Assembly: GCA_013288705.1 (NCBI GenBank)
Contig: JABDBI010000009.1
Location: forward strand, 1 to 60,859
Source of the DNA: Methanobacteriota archaeon
GTDB taxonomy: Bacteria; Myxococcota; UBA727; JABDBI01
DNA: 60,859 bases
Direction of reading: 5' to 3'
The translations under genes and the position numbers were made by a program. The notes beneath the pieces are model-generated. The model was not told the origin of the DNA and searched no databases. It saw nothing but the letters and a program-made list of their open reading frames with translations. Positions 54,301 to 60,859 of the stretch are shown in pieces; the first letter of the stretch is position 1; each line of letters begins with the position of its first letter.

Positions 54301-54316
54301 GGCAAGGGGTTTAGTG

Positions 54317-54646
54317 ATGCGGATTAAAAAAGGCGATCTGGTCAAAGTGATAGCCGGATCAAAAGACAAGAAGGGACGCATTGGCCGCGTGCTCGAAGTC
54401 GACAGGAAGAATGGGCGTGTAAAGGTCGAAGGTGTTGCGTTGTTGAAGCGTCACTTGAAGCCCCAGCGTGATCCAAAGCATCCTGAAGGTGGCATTGTGG
54501 AAGTCCTTGGTTCAGTACATGAGTCCAATGTGATGTTGATGTCGGAATCGTTGGGAAGGCCCGTACGTGTTGGCGCATCATTTAACGACGCTGGCGAGAA
54601 GGTGCGTATTGCACGCGGTCGCGGTATCGCCCCGGAAGGAGTTTAA
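54317..54646 (+). CDS. rplX: 50S ribosomal protein L24 (uL24)
   Basis: 109 residues from [20 protein letters not shown] (KOW motif). An earlier in-frame start would lie inside rplN. The [15 protein letters not shown] segment is typical. Confidence 0.95.
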   Translation: MRIKKGDLVKVIAGSKDKKGRIGRVLEVDRKNGRVKVEGVALLKRHLKPQRDPKHPEGGIVEVLGSVHESNVMLMSESLGRPVRVGASFNDAGEKVRIARGRGIAPEGV

Positions 54647-54648
54647 AG

Positions 54649-55200
54649 ATGGCAACAGGTACAAGGCCTCGGCTCAAGAATTTCTACGAGAAAGAGATTT
54701 TGCCGCAATTGATGACTGAATTGGCGCTCAAGAACCCTATGCAGGCGCCACGCCTGGAAAAGGTGATTTTGAACATTGGACTGGGCGAAGCGGTGCTCAA
54801 TCCAAAAGTGATAGACTTTGGAAAAGAGGCACTGGAGCAAATCGCTGGGCAACGTCCAGTGGTCACCAAAGCGCGAAAGTCGATCGCAACCTACAAGCTT
54901 CGCCAAGGTATGCCAATCGGTGTGAAAGTTACCTTGCGAAGAGATAAAATGTGGGAATTCCTGGATCGCTTTGTGAATATTGCGCTACCCCGTGTACGCG
55001 ATTTCAAGGGTATATCCAGTAAGTTCGATGGCAAGGGCAACTGCTCCATCGGCGTGAAGGAACAAATTATTTTCCCCGAGGTCAATTACGACAAAGTCGA
55101 TAAGGTGCGCGGGTTAAACATTTCGATTATTACCACAGCAGTCGATGATCAGCAGGGCAAGGTTCTGTTGCGTCATTTGGGTGTACCGTTTAGGAAGTAG
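54649..55200 (+). CDS. rplE: 50S ribosomal protein L5 (uL5)
   Basis: 183 residues: [15 protein letters not shown] start, [35 protein letters not shown]. Binds 5S rRNA. Two bases after rplX; rpsN would normally follow but rpsH comes next after 20 bases. Confidence 0.96.
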   Translation: MATGTRPRLKNFYEKEILPQLMTELALKNPMQAPRLEKVILNIGLGEAVLNPKVIDFGKEALEQIAGQRPVVTKARKSIATYKLRQGMPIGVKVTLRRDKMWEFLDRFVNIALPRVRDFKGISSKFDGKGNCSIGVKEQIIFPEVNYDKVDKVRGLNISIITTAVDDQQGKVLLRHLGVPFRK

Positions 55201-55220
55201 TTCAATTTTAGGTGTCGGCG

Positions 55221-55616
55221 ATGATGAGTGATCCCATATCAGATTTTTTGGCGCGAATTAGAAACGCGCAAGCTATGAAGCATCACGAGGTAAAAACACT
55301 ATCCTCTAAGATGAGTCAGACGCTTGCTCGAATTTTTAAGGAGCAGGGCTTTTTGAACGATTTCTCCGTCAGAATGGATTCAGGTAACCCTGGGTTGTTT
55401 TTGAACCTGAAATATGACAAGCAAGGCGTCCCGGTGATTGAAGGCCTACGTCGCGTGAGCCGCCCGGGGCTTCGTGTGTATTGTCGCTCTGATGCGCTGC
55501 CAAAGGTTCGCGGCGGCATGGGAATGGCGGTCGTCTCGACATCCCATGGGGTCATGACTGCCGCAGAGGCAGAGAAGCGTCACGTCGGTGGCGAAGTTTT
55601 GTGTTACGTTTGGTAG
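55221..55616 (+). CDS. rpsH: 30S ribosomal protein S8 (uS8)
   Basis: 131 residues from MMSDPISDFLARIRNAQ; AGG lies eight bases before this ATG. A GTG three codons earlier overlaps that site. The C-terminal GMGMAVVSTSHGVMTAAEAEKR is standard. In E. coli S8 represses the spc operon by binding mRNA near rplE; no such site was sought in detail. Confidence 0.95.
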   Translation: MMSDPISDFLARIRNAQAMKHHEVKTLSSKMSQTLARIFKEQGFLNDFSVRMDSGNPGLFLNLKYDKQGVPVIEGLRRVSRPGLRVYCRSDALPKVRGGMGMAVVSTSHGVMTAAEAEKRHVGGEVLCYVW

Positions 55617-55646
55617 CCCCTGTTGTAGAGAAGTGGAGCGATTGCG

Positions 55647-56189
55647 ATGTCAAGAATTGGAATGCAGCCGGTAGCCGTGCCTGATAAGGTAAAGGTTGCG
55701 ATAAATGGCGCGAATATGGAAGTTCAGGGCCCAAAGGGTAAATTGCATTTGACCTTACACGCGTTGATTGAAGCGCGTCAGGAGGGGTCGACTTTGCATT
55801 TGGCGCGAAAAAACGAAACCCGTGAGGCGAAAGCACTTCATGGGCTATCGCGCAGCCTCGTTTCCAATATGGTGAAGGGTGTCACACAAGGTTTCACCAA
55901 AGAGTTGGAAATCAATGGTGTTGGTTACAAGGCAGATGTGAAGGGACACGAGTTGCAGTTGGCACTTGGGTTTTCTCATCCGATTTTGTTCCAACTTCCG
56001 AAAGGCATTTCGGCAGCGGTGGATGCGAAGAAGACACGCGTCACCCTAGAAGGAATTGACAAGCAGTTGCTTGGTGTCACGGCAGCGAAGATTCGCTCAT
56101 ACAGACCACCTGAGCCCTATCGCGGTAAGGGAATTAAGTATGCGGACGAAGTGATTCAGCGTAAAGAAGGTAAGTCGGCTGGTAAGTAA
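55647..56189 (+). CDS. rplF: 50S ribosomal protein L6 (uL6)
   Basis: 180 residues: RIGMQPVAVPDKVKV start, VEGVxxK-type repeats, and the C-terminal RSYRPPEPYRGKGIKYADEVI. Two similar domains. Usual order with rplR. Confidence 0.97.
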   Translation: MSRIGMQPVAVPDKVKVAINGANMEVQGPKGKLHLTLHALIEARQEGSTLHLARKNETREAKALHGLSRSLVSNMVKGVTQGFTKELEINGVGYKADVKGHELQLALGFSHPILFQLPKGISAAVDAKKTRVTLEGIDKQLLGVTAAKIRSYRPPEPYRGKGIKYADEVIQRKEGKSAGK

Positions 56190-56215
56190 CTAAGCTGGCA
56201 TGAAGGAAGTGTTTT

Positions 56216-56581
56216 ATGGATAGTACGGTAAAATCATTGCTGCGTATCAAGCGAAAGATGCGTGTACGCAAGAAGGTCTCTGGTCTTGAGGCCCGCCCAC
56301 GCTTAACGGTGTTTCGTAGTGCGAAGCACATTTATGCTCAGGTGATCGATGATACCAAGGGTGTCACGCTGGCGCAGGCAAGTACGCTTGATACAGAGCT
56401 GAAAGGGCAAGCATCTGGAGTGAAGAAGGTCGACGCAGCCTTGTTAGTTGGTGCACTTTTGGCCAAGAGACTTCAGCAAAAAGGTGTCTCTGAAGTTGTG
56501 TTTGATCGAAATGGTTTTCGGTATAAGGGTCGTGTTGCGGCAGTTGCACAAAGCGCGCGCGATGCTGGATTGAAGTTTTAG
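56216..56581 (+). CDS. rplR: 50S ribosomal protein L18 (uL18)
   Basis: 121 residues: [28 protein letters not shown] and the C-terminal [26 protein letters not shown]. Binds 5S rRNA. Confidence 0.96.
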   Translation: MDSTVKSLLRIKRKMRVRKKVSGLEARPRLTVFRSAKHIYAQVIDDTKGVTLAQASTLDTELKGQASGVKKVDAALLVGALLAKRLQQKGVSEVVFDRNGFRYKGRVAAVAQSARDAGLKF

Positions 56582-56607
56582 CTTTTGAAAAAGGTTGGAG
56601 AGTGAGT

Positions 56608-57108
56608 ATGGCGCAAGTTCAACGCACCAGTGATGCGCATAGCGAATTAAGTGAGCGCGTGATTCATGTGAGTCGCGTGGCCAAAGTGGTTAAAGGTGGT
56701 CGCCGGTTTTCGTTTAGCGCGCTGGTGGTTGTCGGCAACGGCAAGGGACAAGTCGGTATTGGCCTTGGCAAGGCAGGCGAAGTTCCTGAAGCCATTCGCA
56801 AAGGAACAGAACAGGCTAAGAAGAGCTTGGTTCGCGTGTCTTTGAATGGCAGCACCATTCCGCATGAAGTTGTCGGGCATTTTGGTGCAGGAAAGGTCCT
56901 ATTGCGCCCAGCGTCAGAAGGAACGGGCGTTATTGCCGGCAGTACTGTTCGCGCAGTGCTAGAGGCAGTGGGCGTTCACGACATTTTGAGCAAGTCGATT
57001 GGAACCAAGAATCCACATAATGTGGTTCGTGCAACGATGGCGGGATTGGTTTCCTTGCGTACGGTAGAAGAGCAAGCGAGCCGACGCGGCGCGCTTGTGG
57101 CAGCCTAA
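56608..57108 (+). CDS. rpsE: 30S ribosomal protein S5 (uS5)
   Basis: 166 residues from MAQVQRTS, with TTGGAG about eight bases upstream; a GTG two codons earlier is possible. [26 protein letters not shown] and GxGVGIGxGKA-like [17 protein letters not shown] are standard. Confidence 0.96.
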   Translation: MAQVQRTSDAHSELSERVIHVSRVAKVVKGGRRFSFSALVVVGNGKGQVGIGLGKAGEVPEAIRKGTEQAKKSLVRVSLNGSTIPHEVVGHFGAGKVLLRPASEGTGVIAGSTVRAVLEAVGVHDILSKSIGTKNPHNVVRATMAGLVSLRTVEEQASRRGALVAA

Positions 57109-57127
57109 AGAGATTGAGGTATTGGTG

Positions 57128-57370
57128 ATGGCAAAGAAGCATGCAACACATATCTGCTTGAAGCAGATTAAGAGTTTGATTGGGAAGCCAGAGAGCCAGC
57201 GGCTCTTGGTGAAGGGTTTGGGCCTTCGTCGAATTGGCCACGAGGTCAAGGTGAAGGATACGCCAGCGATTCGTGGAATGGTTGAGAAAGTGCATCACCT
57301 GGTTCAGGTTGAGGTACGTGAGGGCGAAGCGCCATTGTTCGGGCGTCGTAGCAAAGTAGGGAGCGCGTGA
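57128..57370 (+). CDS. rpmD: 50S ribosomal protein L30 (uL30)
   Basis: 80 residues from MAKKHATHICLKQIKSLIGK. The RRIGHEVKVKDTPAIRGMVEKV core is typical; about 20 residues after HLVQVEV (REGEAPLFGRRSKVGSA) make it longer than the usual 60. Its stop overlaps the rplO start (GTGATG). Confidence 0.94.
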   Translation: MAKKHATHICLKQIKSLIGKPESQRLLVKGLGLRRIGHEVKVKDTPAIRGMVEKVHHLVQVEVREGEAPLFGRRSKVGSA

Positions 57371-57825
57371 TGCAAGGCTTGCATAACTTGGTTGCACCAA
57401 AAGGTGCCAGAAAAAAGGCAAAACGACTTGGTCGCGGCGAGAGCAGTGGCCATGGAAAGACCTCTGGCCGTGGTAACAAAGGACAGAAGGCGCGTAAGAG
57501 CGGAAATGTGCGTATCGGTTTTGAAGGTGGTCAAAATCCACTCTCAAGACGCCTACCGAAGCGTGGCTTTAGCAATGCAAAATTTGCGATTCCCGTCGGT
57601 ATTGTCAATGTGGGTGCGCTGAGCACTACGTTTGACGATGGCGCGGTGGTAGATCGTGCGGCGTTGATTGCTGTGGGTTTGCTCCGTCATCGAAACGTGA
57701 AAGTGAAGCTTCTTGGTACAGGTGAGATGACGAAAAAATTAGTATTGCACGTCGATGCTGTTTCGGAGTCTGCGCTGGCGAAAGTAAAATCCGCCGGTGG
57801 TAGTGTTGAACTGAACAACGCTTAA
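57370..57825 (+). CDS. rplO: 50S ribosomal protein L15 (uL15)
   Basis: 151 residues: KRLGRGESSGHGKTSGRGNKGQKAR glycine-rich N-terminus (shown only in part here), GFEGGQNPLSRRLPKRGF, and the C-terminal globular domain. The ATG is used; the GTG one codon before overlaps rpmD. Precedes secY by 53 bases. Confidence 0.96.
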   Translation: MQGLHNLVAPKGARKKAKRLGRGESSGHGKTSGRGNKGQKARKSGNVRIGFEGGQNPLSRRLPKRGFSNAKFAIPVGIVNVGALSTTFDDGAVVDRAALIAVGLLRHRNVKVKLLGTGEMTKKLVLHVDAVSESALAKVKSAGGSVELNNA

Positions 57826-57878
57826 CTGATATCGTTCGCGCTGTGATCTCTAGCTGACTCCGTAAGGGGGAGAGCAAC

Positions 57879-59270
57879 ATGTTGGCAAAACTCGCCGGTC
57901 TTTTTCGTATTCCAGAGCTTCGCTCGAGACTTCTTTACACATTGGGAATGCTGGCGGTTTACCGCATCGGCATCTTTGTGACGACGCCTGGCGTGGATCG
58001 CACGGCAATGCGTAGCTATCTGAATGCGTCGCATGGCAGCGGTGGTGGTGGGTTTTTGAGCCTGTTCAACTTTTTCTCCGGTGGCGCGCTGGAGAATGCC
58101 AGTATTTTTGCTCTTGGCATCATGCCATACATCACGTCGTCGATCATCATGTCGTTGATGGCGGTTGTTGTTCCGACGATTGAACGCATGCAGAAGGAAG
58201 GGGAGCAAGGTCGTCGTAAAATCAACCAGTATACGCGTTACGGTACGATCCTCATCGCGGTGATGCAGGGTGTGATGTTTTCGAGTTACCTGAAGGGCCA
58301 GAGCTACAATGGTCTAAGCGTTGTTAACCCAGAATGGGCGACGTCTTTCTTTGGTATGGGGTTTGTGATCGTTACCGTGATCACACTGACCGCCGGTACT
58401 GCCTTTATCATGTGGCTTGGTGAACGGATCACGGAGCGCGGCATTGGCAATGGTATTTCTCTGATCATTTTCGCTGGTATCGTGGCGCGTTTGCCCTCGG
58501 CGATTTACGCAACGATTACAGGTATTCGCAATGAGACCTACCAGTTGTCTGAGATGATTGTGTTGGGTATCGTCATGCTTGCCGCGCTGGCCGGAATTGT
58601 ATTTATGGAAAGCGGGCAGCGACGTATCCCTGTCCAGTATGCCAAGCGGGTGGTCGGTAACCGACAGTATGGCGGTCAGGCAACGCATTTGCCACTAAAG
58701 ATCAACGTATCTGGTGTGATTCCACCCATATTTGCTTCCACCATTTTATTGTTCCCCGCGACTGTCGCGTCATTCATTCAGGCTGATTGGGTGAAATCGG
58801 TGCATAACCTGATGTCGCCAGGCACATGGCAGTACGAAGTATTGTTTGTGCTGATGGTCATTTTCTTTTCCTATTTCTACACGGCTGTTCAGTTTAATCC
58901 GGTAGATGTGGCTGACAACATGCGAAAGTTTGGCGGGTTTATCCCGGGGGTTAGACCTGGCAAGCCCACCGCGGAATATATCGATTATGTTTTGAGCCGC
59001 ATTACATTTGGTGGTGCTCTATATCTGTCAGCAGTCTGCGTGCTGCCTGTGATGATTCAGAAGATGGTTTCTAATCAGGTGCCCTTCTATTTCGGTGGAA
59101 CCGGATTGCTGATCGTTGTGAGCGTTGCACTGGACACTGTGCAGCAGATTCAGGGTCACTTTATCTCTAAGCAATATGACGGTTTCGCGCAGTCTGGTGA
59201 TTTGCGCATTCGAGCTCGGGAAGATGTGCCGGGGCATGCTTTGCCTTCTGCGGCTTCTCCGAGCATGTGA
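57879..59270 (+). CDS. secY: Protein translocase subunit SecY
   Basis: 463 residues, ten transmembrane helices. [12 protein letters not shown] near the start, the plug-region [33 protein letters not shown] and [14 protein letters not shown] cytosolic loop are typical. Forms the SecYEG channel for exported proteins. The ribosome site is GGGGGAG. Confidence 0.97.
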   Translation: MLAKLAGLFRIPELRSRLLYTLGMLAVYRIGIFVTTPGVDRTAMRSYLNASHGSGGGGFLSLFNFFSGGALENASIFALGIMPYITSSIIMSLMAVVVPTIERMQKEGEQGRRKINQYTRYGTILIAVMQGVMFSSYLKGQSYNGLSVVNPEWATSFFGMGFVIVTVITLTAGTAFIMWLGERITERGIGNGISLIIFAGIVARLPSAIYATITGIRNETYQLSEMIVLGIVMLAALAGIVFMESGQRRIPVQYAKRVVGNRQYGGQATHLPLKINVSGVIPPIFASTILLFPATVASFIQADWVKSVHNLMSPGTWQYEVLFVLMVIFFSYFYTAVQFNPVDVADNMRKFGGFIPGVRPGKPTAEYIDYVLSRITFGGALYLSAVCVLPVMIQKMVSNQVPFYFGGTGLLIVVSVALDTVQQIQGHFISKQYDGFAQSGDLRIRAREDVPGHALPSAASPSM

Positions 59271-59288
59271 ACTTAGAAGGATGCTGCT

Positions 59289-59936
59289 GTGGTTTTAAGG
59301 CTAATTCTACTTGGTTCACCCGGCTCGGGAAAGGGCACCCAGGCGCGGATGTTGCAAGAGGGATATCAGATCGTGCATGTGAGCACGGGAGATATTCTCC
59401 GTCGGGCAATCCAAGCCCAGACCGAGCTTGGACGCTTGGCGCAGAGTTATATGGATGACGGAAACCTTGTCCCAGACGATGTGATGCTCCGACTCGTGAA
59501 AGAGACGCTGGATGCTCCGCGATATGAAGCGGGCTACGTGCTAGATGGTTTCCCACGCACGGTTCCGCAGTCTACAGCCTTTGAATCTATGCTCCTGCAA
59601 TGGGGTGCGGCTTTGACCGCTGTGATTAGCTTGGAGGTCAACCGAGAGGTCTTGATACATCGTCTTTCGGGCAGAAGGGTATGCCCTGAGTGTGCGACGA
59701 CCTACCATATCGATCAGCTCGATCCCAGCGGTGAGCTTAGGTGCACGCGCGATGGTGCACTGCTGGTCCAACGCAAAGACGACGATGCGCAGGCCGTTGC
59801 CATTCGCTTTGATGCTTTTGAGCGTGAGACGCTTCCGCTTAAGCAGTTTTACCGTGATCGTGGGCTGTTACGAGAAATTGACGGCAGTAGGGCTACAGGT
59901 GAAGTTTTTAAGGATATTCAGAGAATACTCGCTTGA
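59289..59936 (+). CDS. adk: Adenylate kinase
   Basis: 215 residues, GTG start. P-loop GSPGSGKGT at 9-17, DGFPRTVPQ, and a zinc-type LID with VCPEC and LRCTRDG (C-C-C-D). Catalyses ATP + AMP to 2 ADP. It follows secY as usual; map and infA, often next, are absent. Confidence 0.96.
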   Translation: MVLRLILLGSPGSGKGTQARMLQEGYQIVHVSTGDILRRAIQAQTELGRLAQSYMDDGNLVPDDVMLRLVKETLDAPRYEAGYVLDGFPRTVPQSTAFESMLLQWGAALTAVISLEVNREVLIHRLSGRRVCPECATTYHIDQLDPSGELRCTRDGALLVQRKDDDAQAVAIRFDAFERETLPLKQFYRDRGLLREIDGSRATGEVFKDIQRILA

Positions 59937-60000
59937 GCTGTTATTTGAAAGCTGCTAGCTAGTCTTGTGTTTTATTCGATAGATTTTGGAGAGTGAGATC

Positions 60001-60114
60001 ATGAAGGTACGTGCATCGGTGAAGCGAATTTGTGACAAGTGCAAGGTCGTCCGGCGTAAGGGTGTCGTGCGCGTGATCTGTGAGGATGTCCGTCATAAGC
60101 AACGACAAGGGTAA
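60001..60114 (+). CDS. rpmJ: 50S ribosomal protein L36 (bL36), zinc-ribbon form
   Basis: 37 residues: [17 protein letters not shown] with C-x2-C, then [13 protein letters not shown] supplying the third Cys and His of the zinc ribbon. GGAGAG ribosome site lies just before the ATG. Too short to be found by length alone; it sits between adk and rpsM, where infA-rpmJ is usual. Confidence 0.96.
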   Translation: MKVRASVKRICDKCKVVRRKGVVRVICEDVRHKQRQG

Positions 60115-60187
60115 AAAAGCTTTTGGGAAATGCGTTGCAAGATGACTTTTCTCATTGTAGTAAGAAACGACGAAATGGAGGCCACAA

Positions 60188-60550
60188 GTGGCACGTATTG
60201 CGGGTGTAGATTTACCAAGAAATAAGAGAATGGGCACGGCGTTGACCTATATTTATGGGATCGGCCCTGTTGTTGCCAAGCGTGTGCTTGCGCAAGCAAA
60301 GGTTGACGAGGACAAACGCAGCGATAGTTTGACAGAGGATGAGATCGCTCGCATCCGTGACGTGATCGATGGCTCCTTGAAAGTGGAAGGCGATTTAAGA
60401 CGCGAGATTTCTATGAACATCAAGCGTCTCATGGATCTTGGTTGCTATCGTGGACTTCGCCATCGCAAAGGGTTGCCAGTACGTGGTCAGCGAACGCACT
60501 CCAATGCGCGTACGCGTCGTGGTCGTAAGAGCTCGGGTGTTGCCCGCTAA
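60188..60550 (+). CDS. rpsM: 30S ribosomal protein S13 (uS13)
   Basis: 120 residues, GTG start preceded by [31 protein letters not shown] and the basic tail [17 protein letters not shown] are standard. Start of the alpha-operon segment. Confidence 0.97.
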   Translation: MARIAGVDLPRNKRMGTALTYIYGIGPVVAKRVLAQAKVDEDKRSDSLTEDEIARIRDVIDGSLKVEGDLRREISMNIKRLMDLGCYRGLRHRKGLPVRGQRTHSNARTRRGRKSSGVAR

Positions 60551-60586
60551 AACGGAATTCTGGACATTTAAAAAGGTTTGACAAAA

Positions 60587-60859
60587 ATGGCTTCGCCAAA
60601 AGTAAAAAAGCGTATTAAGAAAAACGTCGTGTCCGGTGTGGCGCATATTTCCACGACGTTTAATAACTCGATGATCACCATTACAGATACGACTGGCAAT
60701 GCGCTTGCATGGTCGTCTTGTGGTGCCAAGGGTTTTAAAGGTTCCAAGAAGAGCACGCCTTTTGCGGCTCAGGTTGCGGCGGAAGAGGCTTGTCGTAAGG
60801 CGCGAGACTTCGGTTTGCGCGCGGTGGAAGTACACATTACAGGTCCTGGTTCTGGTCGA
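60587..60859 (+). CDS. rpsK: 30S ribosomal protein S11 (uS11), 3' end outside window
   Basis: 91 codons visible: [45 protein letters not shown] and [12 protein letters not shown] are typical of S11. The window ends shortly before the C-terminus. Follows rpsM by 36 bases. Confidence 0.96.
   Translation, partial: MASPKVKKRIKKNVVSGVAHISTTFNNSMITITDTTGNALAWSSCGAKGFKGSKKSTPFAAQVAAEEACRKARDFGLRAVEVHITGPGSGR

Noticed and set aside
53782..54381. A 199-codon minus-strand frame across rpsQ and rplN
   Set aside because: Antisense shadow of highly conserved ribosomal genes.
1..60859. tRNA or rRNA genes and CRISPR arrays
   Set aside because: No cloverleaf-like, rRNA-like or regularly spaced repeat sequence was found, and the gaps are too short for most of these.
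1..60859. Insertion sequences or prophage genes
   Set aside because: No transposase, integrase or phage structural motif was seen in any plausible reading frame.

Overview
The window is a gene-dense bacterial chromosome segment, roughly half GC, with no gap over about 100 bases between genes. It encodes outer-membrane and periplasmic proteins, so the cell is Gram-negative. Haem is made by the C5 route (hemA, hemL), which argues against a typical alphaproteobacterium. Together with a CcsA-like gene beside hemA and a Ser/Thr kinase beside the str operon, this suggests a deltaproteobacterial-type lineage (Myxococcota, Bdellovibrionota or a relative). That placement is inference; no rRNA or tRNA gene was seen.

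Region 1 (1-10.3 kb, minus strand) is one tightly coupled run: FAD-type oxidoreductase, deoC, deoA, nupC, punA, an RseP-like site-2 protease, an M16 peptidase, a small exported protein and a GDA1/CD39 apyrase cut by the window edge. It reads as a nucleotide/nucleoside scavenging route (exported NTPDase, nucleoside importer, phosphorolysis, deoxyribose-phosphate aldolase) joined to envelope proteases. This is the most unusual system in the window.

Region 2 (10.3-23.5 kb) holds a heterodimeric ABC exporter with one degenerate ATP site, an FkbM methyltransferase, a MazG-like protein, a cation-diffusion transporter, an SRPBCC protein, an acyl-CoA thioesterase, a secreted sphingomyelinase/nuclease-fold phosphodiesterase, a metallophosphoesterase, an outer-membrane protein, an exported alpha/beta hydrolase, mnmA and unknown exported proteins.

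Region 3 (23.5-38.1 kb) has metE with an atypical metF-like gene, a Sel1-repeat protein, a PemK/MazF-type toxin-antitoxin pair, a haem operon (hemG/Y, hemL, ccsA-like, hemA), a cytosolic-looking protein with four roughly 78-residue helical repeats, and trehalose genes otsA and otsB around an exported threefold-repeat protein.

Region 4 (38.1-45.2 kb) is housekeeping: tilS, ftsH, der, rnc, queG, then a divergent Ser/Thr kinase. Region 5 (45.3 kb to the end) is the str-S10-spc-alpha ribosomal superoperon from rpsL to a truncated rpsK. rplC, rpsN, map and infA are missing from their usual places. Two palindromic repeats lie in frame inside coding sequences (the FAD-type oxidoreductase and der).
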